Shown here: positions 44,848-54,130 of the stretch, in pieces
How positions within the stretch are numbered: the first letter of the stretch is position 1
Layout: every line of letters starts with the position of its first letter
Source: Acinetobacter nosocomialis NIPH 2119
GTDB taxonomy: Bacteria > Pseudomonadota > Gammaproteobacteria > Pseudomonadales > Moraxellaceae
Reading direction: 5' to 3'
Length of the DNA: 64,000 bases
Assembly (NCBI RefSeq): GCF_000368085.1
Contig: NZ_KB849239.1
Coordinates: 1,645,082-1,709,081 of the forward strand
Position numbers and translations under genes: made by a program
The notes under the pieces: generated by a model
What the model was told of the DNA's origin: nothing
Seen by the model: only the letters and a program-made list of their open reading frames with translations
Database searches by the model: none

Positions 44848-45246
44848 TTATTTTGTGGCGACTTCTTCATGACTATGGCTCTCTTCTTCGTCTTTAGCCA
44901 AGAAGCAAACACCTGCAAAAATAAGAATAGCGCCAGTAACTTTTGTAAATGTTAGCGGTTCATTAAACAGCCAAATCGACAAAAACATCACCGTGATGAG
45001 TTCTAAATGTGAAGCTGCAAAAGCCGGCCCTATAGGCGCATGCTTTAATAAGTTCATCCAGATAAAAAAGGCACCTATATATCCAATAAAAGCCCCATAA
45101 ATCCAAGGATGTCCAAAAACTCGGAACAGCCAATCTACATCAAAAGTTAAAGGCATCGCATGAATGGAAGCTAACTTAAAACTGATTTGAGCCAATGTAT
45201 CGAAGAGCATTAATATTAAAAAACCAATAATATAAAATTTTTTCAT
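44848..45246 (-). CDS. EamA/SMR-like small membrane subunit 2
   Basis: A 132-residue protein with four membrane segments of the EamA/SMR type (LFDTLAQISFKLAS; WIYGAFIGYIGAFFIWMNLL; FAASHLELITVMFLSIWLFN) and a His-rich C-terminal tail. Overlaps subunit 1 by 4 bp. The two halves probably form a heterodimeric transporter, like ArnE/ArnF lipid flippases or EmrE-type pairs. Confidence 0.8.
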   Translation of the reverse strand: MKKFYIIGFLILMLFDTLAQISFKLASIHAMPLTFDVDWLFRVFGHPWIYGAFIGYIGAFFIWMNLLKHAPIGPAFAASHLELITVMFLSIWLFNEPLTFTKVTGAILIFAGVCFLAKDEEESHSHEEVATK

Positions 45247-45602
45247 GCCCCAATCCCAACAATAGTGACACCGACCGCAATCAGAACTACACCAATTAAG
45301 CGATTTCGAGTTAGTTTTTCATTAAAGAATAAGCGCCCAGCAAGCATAATCACGACAATGTTGATACAGCCTAACATGACCCCAATAGAGAGTGGAACTA
45401 ACGAGAGGAAAGCAAGCCAAACGACAAACTCAAAGATATAGCAAAAAATACCGAGCCATATCCATGGACGTTTCGCCATGAACCACCAATGCTCAAGCCC
45501 TTCATTGGTTTTACTTTCATGAGCAGCGGCCTTAAAAGCCAACTGCCCAACAGTATCAATCAAAATGGTTAGCATCCATACACTGAACACCACAATATTC
45601 AT
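45243..45602 (-). CDS. EamA/SMR-like small membrane subunit 1
   Basis: A 119-residue partner of the previous gene, with four membrane segments (WMLTILIDTVGQLAFKAAAH; WLGIFCYIFEFVVWLAFLSL; IGVMLGCINIVVIMLAGRLF). A conserved glycine/Glu pattern is shared with SMR transporters. Overlaps both neighbours by 4 bp. Likely exports or flips the product of the adjacent enzymes. Confidence 0.8.
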   Translation of the reverse strand: MNIVVFSVWMLTILIDTVGQLAFKAAAHESKTNEGLEHWWFMAKRPWIWLGIFCYIFEFVVWLAFLSLVPLSIGVMLGCINIVVIMLAGRLFFNEKLTRNRLIGVVLIAVGVTIVGIGA

Positions 45603-46483
45603 AAAAGCTCACCAATTTTTTCAGGTGAAGTTTTACGTTCGTGATGAGTTGATGGATGTTCTGACTGCTTTTTTGGATGTTGGTATTGTTCAATAAATCG
45701 AATGGATTCTTCAATGACTTGTTTACGGTCATTATCAATCGTGATCATGTGATAGCTGTTATAAAGCCAGATTAAGGTCTTAGGACCCTTCACTTTGGCA
45801 TAAATTAACTCACTATTTCTTCGGTGAGCAATATCATCGTCATAGGCATGTAATAACAGACATGGAGCCGTAATATTTGAGAGGTTTTTACGAACATTAC
45901 GCGAAAGACGCTGTAACTGGAACAATGAATGCCACGGGTTTCCCGGTAAACCTGCTTCACTACTTTCACCGCTATTCATAGCCTGAACAATACGCGAACG
46001 TAATACCTCATTTTTGATTCCGTATGGTTCAGCTTCGTCAAAGGTATTATTACGACAGATATTTAAATAATGAACACTCGGCAAAACAATAGGCGCAAGC
46101 ACTTTTGACCATAAAGGAATGCTCCAGCCATCGTATTGAAAGGTTGGACTATAAGCAATTACGCCATCGACAGGATAAGCTGAGGCATACTTTAATGCCA
46201 ATAAAGATCCCATCGATAAGCCTGCCACAAATAGCTGATCTGTATGCTCTCTTAGCTTTTCTGCAGCTGCAACTACACTATTAAACCAGTCTTCCCATCG
46301 GCTATTTACCAAATCTTCGACATCACCACAGTGTCCAGCCAACTGCACGCCATATACACTATAGCCAGCCTGATGAAGTACACGTGCAATTCCTCTCATT
46401 TCATTTGGCGTACCCGTCAAACCATGAATGAGTAAAATACCAGTTCGGTTCCCCGATAAAAAAAATGAGTTGTCTTTTATCAT
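45599..46483 (-). CDS. Alpha/beta hydrolase (carboxylesterase-like)
   Basis: A 294-residue cytoplasmic alpha/beta-hydrolase. Oxyanion loop LLIHGLTGTPNEMRGIARVL and nucleophile elbow GLSMGS; a plausible Asp in HAYDDDIAH and His in YNSYHMITID. Resembles the Est30 carboxylesterase group. The C-terminal 25 residues are basic and His-rich. Overlaps both flanking genes by 4 bp, so it is made with the phosphatase and the EamA pair. Confidence 0.85.
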   Translation of the reverse strand: MIKDNSFFLSGNRTGILLIHGLTGTPNEMRGIARVLHQAGYSVYGVQLAGHCGDVEDLVNSRWEDWFNSVVAAAEKLREHTDQLFVAGLSMGSLLALKYASAYPVDGVIAYSPTFQYDGWSIPLWSKVLAPIVLPSVHYLNICRNNTFDEAEPYGIKNEVLRSRIVQAMNSGESSEAGLPGNPWHSLFQLQRLSRNVRKNLSNITAPCLLLHAYDDDIAHRRNSELIYAKVKGPKTLIWLYNSYHMITIDNDRKQVIEESIRFIEQYQHPKKQSEHPSTHHERKTSPEKIGELL

Positions 46484-47199
46484 GTAATCACCGTCACTGG
46501 AGTGTCTATTCCAAAATCACTGCTTAATAGCTTAGCCAAGGGTTGATAAATTTCTACAAAGTTTTCAAACTTTGTATGGAAAATATGGTTTTCTCTACAA
46601 TGGTCTATCAAAGATTTTTTTGCAAAAACATAATCTGCATTTCCAGCCAGACAATAATCTGAACGCCCATCTCCAATCAAAATAATTTGATTTTGAGGTT
46701 TCTGGTTTGCAATCTTACATTTGCAAGTTCCACTTTGACTTATGCAGCTCGCTTCTTGATTTGGAAACTCGAGTCGCCATGATCTCTCACCTGTCTGAAC
46801 GAGATGGTTTGCAATTACAGGCAAATGTTCCAAATTATATTTTTTTAAAATATGGCGAATAACGAAATCAAGCCCATCACTTACAATCGTCAACGGAATT
46901 TTATACTGGGCAGTAATCTTTACTAATTCAATAAAGCCGAGGTCAATTTCAATTTGGTCAAGACATTGCTGCAACTCATCAATAGAGACATCCAACAGCT
47001 CAATTTGTTTTTGCATACAGACTTTGGAACCAATTTTGCCTTGCTCCCACTCTTCCTCAATTTCTTCCCAACCAGCTTTTGCATAAGTTTCAAGCAAATA
47101 GTCCGTCGTATCTTTTAAGCTGATTGTCCCATCAAAGTCACATAAAATATGCCAAGGTACAGTGTGATCTGTATAGTAATGCTGGTTGACCATGAACAT
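46480..47199 (-). CDS. HAD-superfamily phosphatase (MtnX/PSP-like)
   Basis: About 239 residues from the ATG at 47199; a GTG 12 nt further upstream is also open. HAD motifs: ILCDFDGTISLKD (nucleophile Asp), SDGLDF (motif II), IGDGRSDYCLA (motif IV). Best resembles the HAD-IB MtnX-like phosphatases. Contains a Cys-rich stretch (SCISQSGTCKCK) not typical of the family. First gene of the minus-strand four-gene operon, divergent from the OmpV/aminotransferase set. Substrate unknown. Confidence 0.83.
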   Translation of the reverse strand: MFMVNQHYYTDHTVPWHILCDFDGTISLKDTTDYLLETYAKAGWEEIEEEWEQGKIGSKVCMQKQIELLDVSIDELQQCLDQIEIDLGFIELVKITAQYKIPLTIVSDGLDFVIRHILKKYNLEHLPVIANHLVQTGERSWRLEFPNQEASCISQSGTCKCKIANQKPQNQIILIGDGRSDYCLAGNADYVFAKKSLIDHCRENHIFHTKFENFVEIYQPLAKLLSSDFGIDTPVTVIT

Positions 47200-47211
47200 A
47201 AAATGCCTCAC

Positions 47212-47627
47212 ACGAATAATTTAAGAATTTTTATAAAAAACACCGTCTGACTTTAGGTGGGAAATCTTAAAAATTTCTTTAATTAGGAGTCTTCAAAAAA
47301 ATTTTGGATTAAGTATTATATTATTTCATTAATTACAAGAGTATAAATAACAAACAAATGAATTAAAGCATTCAGAACTAGCAATTATTTTACTTATGTA
47401 TTTTACAATCAAATACTTAAAAATATTTTTCACTAAAATGAATGATCATACCAAATTCATAAAGACATTTTTTTCTTAAAAAATGGAAGATTTAGACAGA
47501 AAAATACAAAATTAAGTTAGATTTAATTTTTTATTAAGATTTGCATAAGAATTAACTTTTATATTCAAAAAAATTTTGAACAGAACACAACCAGAAAACG
47601 ATTATTTTCACCCTAGAAAGACTGATT
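47212..47627. other. Divergent promoter region of the eight-gene cluster
   Basis: 416 bp, very AT-rich, between the HAD and MipA genes. It must hold both divergent promoters. I see no palindrome, riboswitch motif or gene that stands out from the A/T-tract background. Confidence 0.5.
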
Positions 47628-48383
47628 ATGATTAAACCATTGAAAAAAATCTCCATAGCAGTAGCAATAACCAGTAGTTGTTTTTACTGCCCTGCTTATG
47701 CACAAGAAAGCTCCTCACCAGATTTAACAATGGGTTTTAACTATTCTGTAAATTTTCAAGCTTATAAAGGTCATAAAACCTATCAAACAATTTTACCTGT
47801 TTTTTTCTATGACAATGACAAATTCTATATTGAAGGCGACGATGCCGGTTATTACCTCTTCAAAGATGACAAAAATCAATTACGCCTCGATGGACACTAT
47901 GATGGCAACTCATATGATCCAAGTGGTGAACTTTATTTATTAGATAAGCGCAAATGGTCTGTTCTAGCGGGTGCAAGTTATATGCGTATTACACCGTATG
48001 GCGGATTTAAAGCACGGCTTAATACCGATGTCCTGTCCCGTAGTAAAGGTACTATCTTAAGGGCTTCTTATCTTGCTGAGCTAGACAAAGGCAATTTGAC
48101 CGTCTATCCGGAAGCTGGTTTCCAATGGAACAACGCAAAATATAACCAGTATTACTACGGCGTCAGTGATGCTGAAAGTAAACGGAGTGGTATCGCAGCA
48201 TATGAACCGGGCCAGAGTATATCGCCTTTTGTGAGCATGACAGCCAACTACAAACTTTCCAAACACGTGAACGCTTTTAGTTCTGTTGAATTTAACTATC
48301 TATCAAACGAACAGTTTAAAAGTCCAATGGTAAAAAAACGCACAGATATTACACCTGCTGTGGGGCTTACCTTTACTTTTTAA
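47628..48383 (+). CDS. MipA/OmpV-family outer-membrane protein
   Basis: A 251-residue protein with a signal peptide (residues 1-25, ending PAYAQ) and alternating beta-strand pattern with aromatic ends, terminating in Phe as outer-membrane barrels do (VGLTFTF). Early mature sequence TMGFNYSVNFQAYKGHKTYQ, a MipA/OmpV pattern. Precedes an aminotransferase gene by 79 bp. Could be the outer-membrane route for the cluster's product. Confidence 0.85.
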   Translation: MIKPLKKISIAVAITSSCFYCPAYAQESSSPDLTMGFNYSVNFQAYKGHKTYQTILPVFFYDNDKFYIEGDDAGYYLFKDDKNQLRLDGHYDGNSYDPSGELYLLDKRKWSVLAGASYMRITPYGGFKARLNTDVLSRSKGTILRASYLAELDKGNLTVYPEAGFQWNNAKYNQYYYGVSDAESKRSGIAAYEPGQSISPFVSMTANYKLSKHVNAFSSVEFNYLSNEQFKSPMVKKRTDITPAVGLTFTF

Positions 48384-48461
48384 CTCTAACCAATTTTTTC
48401 ACTCAGCCTCTGTATCTAAAACATACATACTGAAAATACCAACCGTAAAAGGAATAGAAGT

Positions 48462-49901
48462 ATGAACAACAATCATACATTCAAGCAAGAAAGCGCTTCT
48501 GCAACTAGTTCTAATAATCGCGTTCCACTTAATGAAGCGCAACTTCTAGCAGATGAGGCAAAGTATTGTTCACATGGCGATACAGTACACTATGTAAACC
48601 CACCTAAAATTTTTACGGATTGTCAGGGCAGCTATATTTTTGATGACCAGAATATCCCCTATCTAGACTTACAAATGTGGTATTCAGCGGTTAACTTTGG
48701 TTATAAAAACCCACGTTTAGATCAAGCGCTCATCGACCAAATTCATAAACTTCCTCAAATTGCCAGCCAATATTTGCACCCAACTAAAATTGAACTCAGC
48801 AAAGTCATTGCTGAAGACATGTTTAAAAAAACAGGTGTACAAGGTCGTGTTCACTATAACGTAGGTGGTTCTCAAGCAATTGAAGATTCATTAAAGCTTG
48901 TACGTAACTTCTGCAAAGGCAAAAGCCGTATGTTTGCCTTCGAAGGTGGTTACCATGGCCGTACTTTAGGTGCATCTTCAATTACTTCAAGCTACCGCTA
49001 CCGCCGCCGCTATGGTCATTTTGGTGAGCGTGCTCAGTTCATTCCATTCCCATATCCGTTCCGTCGTCCTAAAGGCATGACACCAGAAGAATATGCAGAT
49101 AAGTTAGTTGCCGAATTCGCGCGTCTTTTTGAAAATGAATACCACGGCGTTTGGGACCCTAAAGTTCGTGAAAGTGAATTTGCGGCTTTTTATATTGAAA
49201 CAATTCAGGGTACTGGCGGTTACGTTATTCCACCGAAAAACTTCTATAAAGGCCTGAAAAAAGTTCTAGATGACCACGGTATTTTATTGGTTGTCGATGA
49301 AATCCAAATGGGCTTCTACCGTACCGGTAAACTTTGGTCTTTCGAACATTTCGATATTACGCCAGACGTTGTTGCATTTGGTAAAGCGTTGACCAATGGA
49401 TTAAACCCACTTGCCGGTATTTGGGCAAAAGAAGAAATGATTAATCCTGAAACGTTCCCAGTGGGTTCAACTCACTCAACGTTTGCGTCTAACCCGCTTG
49501 GTACGGCAGTTGGACTTGAAGTCATGAACATGTTGGCTGAAAAAGATTACGAAAAACAAATCATGGAAAGTGGTGCTTATTTCCTAGAAGGTCTAAAAGA
49601 CTTGCAATCACGTCATCCAGAAATTGGTGATGTTGATGGATTAGGACTAGCATTACGTGCAGAAATTTGTCAGGCTGATGGCTTTACTCCAAACAAAGAA
49701 TTGTTGGATAAAATGGTCGATATCGGTCTTTCAGGTACCCTTGAATACCAAGGTCAACAATGTGGTTTGGTGTTAGATGTAGGCGGTTATTACAAGAACG
49801 TAATTACATTCGCACCTTCACTAGAGATCTCAAGAGCCGAAATCGATCAAGCGATGGTATTACTTGACCAATTATTAGTTCGAGCTAAACGGGAAATATA
49901 A
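48462..49901 (+). CDS. Class III (PLP) aminotransferase
   Basis: A 479-residue fold-type I class III aminotransferase (ornithine/diaminobutyrate-like). Markers: NPRLDQALIDQIHKLPQIAS, FEGGYHGRTLGASSIT, LLVVDEIQMGFYRTGKLW and the PLP-lysine segment VVAFGKALTNGLNPLAGI (Lys in GKAL). It is unusually Arg/Phe-rich around RYRRRYGHFGER, possibly for an acidic substrate. First enzyme of a plus-strand three-gene set with GNAT and ureohydrolase-like genes (10 bp and 4-bp overlap). Confidence 0.92.
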   Translation: MNNNHTFKQESASATSSNNRVPLNEAQLLADEAKYCSHGDTVHYVNPPKIFTDCQGSYIFDDQNIPYLDLQMWYSAVNFGYKNPRLDQALIDQIHKLPQIASQYLHPTKIELSKVIAEDMFKKTGVQGRVHYNVGGSQAIEDSLKLVRNFCKGKSRMFAFEGGYHGRTLGASSITSSYRYRRRYGHFGERAQFIPFPYPFRRPKGMTPEEYADKLVAEFARLFENEYHGVWDPKVRESEFAAFYIETIQGTGGYVIPPKNFYKGLKKVLDDHGILLVVDEIQMGFYRTGKLWSFEHFDITPDVVAFGKALTNGLNPLAGIWAKEEMINPETFPVGSTHSTFASNPLGTAVGLEVMNMLAEKDYEKQIMESGAYFLEGLKDLQSRHPEIGDVDGLGLALRAEICQADGFTPNKELLDKMVDIGLSGTLEYQGQQCGLVLDVGGYYKNVITFAPSLEISRAEIDQAMVLLDQLLVRAKREI

Positions 49902-49910
49902 AATTAATTT

Positions 49911-50978
49911 ATGACTATAAACCTGAATCAGTTAGAACCTCAGGCGGTGGTGGATGCTTTTTTAAAGCATCCACCTTTAAGTTTTCAGGTTCATTCGCCT
50001 AGCGATTTTTTACCTTATTTTTATACAGAGTTTGATTTATTAACGACTCTAGATACAGTCCTTCTTAAAAAAATTAAAGCATTACCAAGCTATCAAATCT
50101 GGGGAAAACTCCTTCATTTTAAAACGTGTTTTATCGGGACAACTGTCACAGAATACAGCTTATTACCTAATGGACTTCCTCTAGACTCAATAGCAGATTT
50201 TTTAAAAAATAATGACCAGAAAATTAAGTTAGGTATTATTAAAGATCTTCCTTTAGACTCACCTTTGCTCAGCGATCTTGAAAATAATTACAGTCAAACT
50301 TTTATTCAAGAAGCAGAAAAAAAGGGTTTTCTATCTGTAGAAGGACAAGCTTTAGCTTATGTTCCTATCGATTTTTCAAGCCGTGAAGAATATCTTTCTC
50401 GACTCTCTAAACCACGCCGTAAAAACTTTAAACGTAAACTCAAAAGTTTAAATGAATTAAACATTGAACAGTTATCTACGGGCGATGAACGCTTTAATGA
50501 TCATGAGTTTAGAACATATTTATATGAACTCTATCTGGCCGTTTATCACCAAAGCGAAATACATTTTGACCTACTCAGCCCTGAGTTTTTTTCAGAAATT
50601 CTTCAAGATATGCACAGTGGCGGTAAAGTCTTTTTATATTGGGCAGATACAACCCTAGTCGGCTATAACATTTGTTATGAATACAAAGACAATCTGGTTG
50701 ATAAATATATTGGGCTAAATTATCCGCTCGCAAAAGACTACAATTTATATTTTATTAGCTGGTTCGTAAATTTAGACTATGCCCTAACCCATAACCTCAA
50801 ATTTTACATCGCAGGTTGGACAGACCCTGAAGTCAAAGCTCAACTGGGTGCTAAATTTACATTTACCCGACATCTGGTATGGATACATTCACCTGCCTTA
50901 CGTTTTATTTTAAAGAAATTACGTCCTTTATTTGAAGCAGATCATCAGTGGCATGTTAAACAGGAAACACGATCATGA
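49911..50978 (+). CDS. GNAT-fold acyltransferase
   Basis: A 355-residue protein with a GNAT/FemX-like C-terminal half: SKPRRKNFKRKLKSL, GGKVFLYWADTTLVGYNICY, YIGLNYPLAKDYNLYFI and FYIAGWTDPEVKAQLGAKFT. This layout matches the 'peptidogalycan biosynthesis' GNAT group, in which the acyl-CoA or aminoacyl donor is unknown. Overlaps the next gene by 4 bp (ATGA). It may acylate the amine made by the aminotransferase. Confidence 0.78.
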   Translation: MTINLNQLEPQAVVDAFLKHPPLSFQVHSPSDFLPYFYTEFDLLTTLDTVLLKKIKALPSYQIWGKLLHFKTCFIGTTVTEYSLLPNGLPLDSIADFLKNNDQKIKLGIIKDLPLDSPLLSDLENNYSQTFIQEAEKKGFLSVEGQALAYVPIDFSSREEYLSRLSKPRRKNFKRKLKSLNELNIEQLSTGDERFNDHEFRTYLYELYLAVYHQSEIHFDLLSPEFFSEILQDMHSGGKVFLYWADTTLVGYNICYEYKDNLVDKYIGLNYPLAKDYNLYFISWFVNLDYALTHNLKFYIAGWTDPEVKAQLGAKFTFTRHLVWIHSPALRFILKKLRPLFEADHQWHVKQETRS

Positions 50979-51865
50979 GTTCAGTAAATAACAGAACACC
51001 TGTCGTTTTAAATTTTGATGATTCTGCTGGTGATCCTGATGATGCTGTACGCGTTGATCTCAGCTCATGGCAAGAAGTCATTCGCTTTGGTTGTAAATTA
51101 AAAGAGTTCGACGTGTTACGTACTTACCTAAACCAGCATTTACCTTCAAAAATGGGTTGTGTCCTGTTAGGTAGCGGTGATTATCACCATGTTACTCAGC
51201 TTTTACTGGAAAGATTGCCATCTGCTGAGCCAATTCATCTTATTGTCTGTGATAACCACCCTGACAATATGCGTTACCCTTTTGGTATTCACTGTGGCTC
51301 ATGGGTATATTGGGCAAGTAAGCTTCCACAAGTTGCCAGAATAGATGTACTTGGAATTAGCTCAAGTGATATTGGATGGTTACATGCAGTAGAAAACCAT
51401 TGGTCACCTCTATATAAAGGAAAGCTGCATTACTGGAGCATCCAGCAAAATGCTTCATGGGTACGTTTTACGGGCAAAAAGAATGCATGGCAAAATTTCG
51501 ATCATCCAGATGAGTTACTAACTGCATTTCTCACAGAACTAAAAGCATCGAACATACCTGTTTATTTATCGATTGATAAGGACGTGCTGTCGAGCGAAGT
51601 CGTCATGACGAACTGGGACCAAGGTAAGTTTCTAGAGAAGCACTTACAGAGCTTGATTGAAGCGTGTAAGGGTCGATTAGTAGCTGCGGATATTACTGGG
51701 GATGTTTCAGCCTATCATTATAAAAATTACTTTAAACGGTTTTTAGCAGCTTCGGATGGACAACAAGAACCAACTGCAGAAGAACTCTCAAATTGGCAAT
51801 TAGAACAGAAAGCACTGAACCTACGGTTAATTCATGCCATAGATTCAGCTTGGTCAAATCAATAA
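50975..51865 (+). CDS. Ureohydrolase-fold (arginase-like) protein with variant metal motifs
   Basis: A 296-residue protein with degenerate arginase signatures in the right order: LLGSGDYHHVT (in place of GGDHS), IVCDNHPDNM (in place of DAHxD) and LSIDKDVLSS (SxDxDxxDP-like). Conserved Asp/His are present, but the DNH in place of DAH and the absent Pro make it a divergent member. It could act on a guanidino, amide or acyl-amine bond. Coupled by a 4-bp overlap to the GNAT gene; last in the plus-strand set. Confidence 0.68.
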   Translation: MSSVNNRTPVVLNFDDSAGDPDDAVRVDLSSWQEVIRFGCKLKEFDVLRTYLNQHLPSKMGCVLLGSGDYHHVTQLLLERLPSAEPIHLIVCDNHPDNMRYPFGIHCGSWVYWASKLPQVARIDVLGISSSDIGWLHAVENHWSPLYKGKLHYWSIQQNASWVRFTGKKNAWQNFDHPDELLTAFLTELKASNIPVYLSIDKDVLSSEVVMTNWDQGKFLEKHLQSLIEACKGRLVAADITGDVSAYHYKNYFKRFLAASDGQQEPTAEELSNWQLEQKALNLRLIHAIDSAWSNQ

Positions 51866-51868
51866 GAA

Positions 51869-51891
51869 AAAACCCACAATCTGTGGGTTTT
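51869..51891. terminator. Bidirectional terminator
   Basis: AAAACCCACA (51869-51878) and TGTGGGTTTT (51882-51891) with a 3-nt loop, between the convergent ureohydrolase-like gene and the small membrane protein gene. Confidence 0.9.
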
Positions 51892-51898
51892 CTTTTAA

Positions 51899-52216
51899 TT
51901 ACTTCGCTGCGTTTACGCCAACAATAAATTGGCTACAATTCGAGCCTTCAGAAGCATTGCCTAACTGCTTTTCAGAAAACTTAAATTTTGATGCCACAGA
52001 AGCATAATCTTTCTTAAGGGTTTGACCTGTAAGCTCACCTAACTCTTTTACTTGTTCAGGCTTTAAAATCTGGTGTTCAACTGCTTGATTGACCATTACA
52101 CATGCGGTGGTCATCGCATCATAACGCGCGGCCGTTTTAGAGTAACCTATCGCACCGACTACACCACCAACAATTAAACCAACCACTACAGCCAAAGTTA
52201 CATGCATTTTATTCAT
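51899..52216 (-). CDS. Small membrane-anchored protein, unknown function
   Basis: A 105-residue protein with one N-terminal membrane segment (about 6-26; LAVVVGLIVGGVVGAIGY) and a ~75-residue extracytoplasmic or cytoplasmic helical domain containing two cysteines. No family that I recognise. Separate from the upstream cluster, and its promoter must lie in 52217-52507. Confidence 0.6.
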   Translation of the reverse strand: MNKMHVTLAVVVGLIVGGVVGAIGYSKTAARYDAMTTACVMVNQAVEHQILKPEQVKELGELTGQTLKKDYASVASKFKFSEKQLGNASEGSNCSQFIVGVNAAK

Positions 52217-52507
52217 TTTAAATACCTAAAAAATCAAATTAAAAACGAGCACTTTAAGAGTTTGTGCTCAAGTAGAATTAAGATAACTTCTTTTATTTGA
52301 TATAAAAAGTTAGATTCTGTCAGTTTTATTGATAGTTGAAGTATCAGTTAAGTTTCAAAAAACTTGTTGTGATTGCTTTGAGCTAATTTTAAGACATAAG
52401 CATACTCGTTGTAAGTAAATATAGATGTTTGCTATCTCTACTCAATATATAAAAAATATCCGTGTTTGGACTTAAATTTAAAAATTAATCACATCATTTT
52501 TTGTCAG
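52217..52507. other. Non-coding gap left of the Rhs cassette array
   Basis: 291 bp between the small membrane protein and the first decayed immunity gene. AT-rich; I see no gene, RNA or repeat. It marks the left border of the Rhs toxin-immunity array. Confidence 0.5.
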
Positions 52508-52956
52508 TTAGAATATTCCCATAAAAAAAGTTTCCTCATATGAAAAAATAATTTTTTCTTTGTTAACTAAATAAACAATACAATCCTCATCACTTGGATA
52601 GAAAAAATCACTCCATGCTTTTATAAGTATACTTGATGGAATAATTGCACAATTACTTCTTCCCTAAAAAAAATTAATAATTCAGTTGATTGCAATTTTT
52701 GAACAAAAAAATCTCTCGACCTATCCTCTTCATCAAAATCTAAATCTTTTTTTTCAGCTAGTGAAAAATAATTCTCTTTAATTTCCATTAGGTTATTAAA
52801 CGGAAATAAAGAATTCCAAAGCTTTTTTGATTCATCTTGTATCAAGAAAATAATTTTATGCTTATCCTCATCTGATAAAGAACAATCAACTGAATTAAAA
52901 CGCCATGTTATTGGATATTTCTTTTCATCAAAAATTAATGATTGCTTATTCATCAT
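52508..52956 (-). pseudogene. Immunity-type protein, frameshifted near the 3' end
   Basis: The ATG at 52956 overlaps the toxin remnant. The frame runs to a stop at 52621, but a +1/-1 shift near 52622-52625 joins it to a further open stretch (KAWSDFFYPSDEDCIVYLVN) ending at 52508, which together give a ~148-residue protein of Imm/DUF2947-like appearance. The position directly after a toxin C-terminus is that of an immunity gene. Probably a decayed immunity gene of the leftmost cassette; a sequencing error at the T/A run is the alternative. Confidence 0.55.
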
Positions 52957-53165
52957 AAAAAATATGCCCTTTGCCACTACTTGGTGCTTTTTTCCCTGCA
53001 CTATAATCACTCCACTTTATATGTGGAAGATTGTTTTGCGAGGCATTTATTATATGTGATTCATTTGGGCGATACACATAACCCATTTTATATTTTACAT
53101 TCTTATATACTCATATTGAGGTAAATCCTTTTTATAATCTCTCATAATTTTATAAGCAGCTGCTT
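52946..53165 (-). pseudogene. Decayed Rhs toxin C-terminal fragment
   Basis: A chain of two out-of-frame pieces, KAAAYKIMRDYKKDLPQYEY then (after a shift near 53095) GYVYRPNESHIINASQNNLP, ending GKGHIFYDE at 52946-52948. The second piece has its own ATG at 53086. The pattern, ending directly over an immunity start, is that of a polymorphic toxin C-terminus, but no Rhs core tail is recognisable before it. Inactive by frameshift. Confidence 0.5.
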
Positions 53166-53300
53166 TATTTTACACTCTGAAATTCGGTTTACTTTTCCTG
53201 TCAGCCTATATTAAATTAACTGCCTATTTCCATTAGATTATTAGGTTCTATAATCAGCTAGCTTATTGCACCACCCAAATAAAATATTCATTTAAAAATA

Positions 53301-53663
53301 TTAAATATCAATAACATTCAAGCTATATGACGGGTTAAAAAAGACCACTTTATTCCACTCACCATCATCATTAAAACCCTCTAACTCAACTACATCTTCA
53401 GAGACATGTATAATCTGGATTAAAGTAAATAAATCTTTACTCTTATTTATTTCAAGTAAATCAAGTTGGTTATATTCTTCAATATTACTATCATACTTTT
53501 CAATCTTAAATGAACTCCAATTAGAAAAAACTAATTCCACATTTTTTATATATTGTTTTAAGCATGTATCATAAACAGCTGAAAATAAAATAGAAAACTT
53601 ATCTCCATAAATCTTTATACTTTTCACATCCATATCTGCTGTTTCAATTTGTTCCAACTTCAT
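53301..53663 (-). CDS. Immunity protein of the type-24-like Rhs cassette
   Basis: A 120-residue acidic soluble protein with no recognisable family. It starts at 53663 in TAATG overlap with the toxin stop, so it is translationally coupled to the cassette's toxin. By position it protects against the orphan toxin at 53663-54125. AT-rich like the rest of the array. Confidence 0.65.
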   Translation of the reverse strand: MKLEQIETADMDVKSIKIYGDKFSILFSAVYDTCLKQYIKNVELVFSNWSSFKIEKYDSNIEEYNQLDLLEINKSKDLFTLIQIIHVSEDVVELEGFNDDGEWNKVVFFNPSYSLNVIDI

Positions 53664-54125
53664 TACTTACAGTCTCCAATAGGAATATGTGCATCTGGGG
53701 ATTCGCGAGGAACTATGTTTCCATCTTTATCTAATGGATTTCCATTTTTATCATATAAATGAGCATGATCATATAATGTAACTTTATCTGGTGGATCTAG
53801 TCTTACTGCTGTTTGACCATTATCATTCCATTTCCATTGCATGAACTTCTTATCAGGAGAACCACCTTTATAACTTACCTCACTAGAATTACTTAAAATA
53901 TTTTCTATTTGACTTCTACTCTTGTTTGATAAATCTATTCCTACAAGAGGATTATTATTTAAACCATAAGGATCAACCCAACCTATTGGATTAGGTGCAT
54001 AAACATAACCATTGAATCCTCCCAATAACCCAATAGGGTCTTTGGAAATAAAACGCCCTACATATGGTGAATAATAACGATAACGGTTGTAATGAAGCCC
54101 TGTTTTATTAAAAACATTATTTTAT
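53663..54125 (-). CDS. Orphan Rhs C-terminal toxin cassette, polymorphic toxin type 24-like
   Basis: An open frame without a good start: it begins with Rhs core tail ([20 protein letters not shown], then [16 protein letters not shown] and WVDPYGL) and continues into a toxin domain ([20 protein letters not shown]; later [30 protein letters not shown] end). The [12 protein letters not shown] segment resembles polymorphic toxin type 24. It is a displaced cassette that could be recombined onto the main rhs gene. TTG within the first glycines is a possible weak start. Confidence 0.65.
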
Positions 54126-54130
54126 GACAA

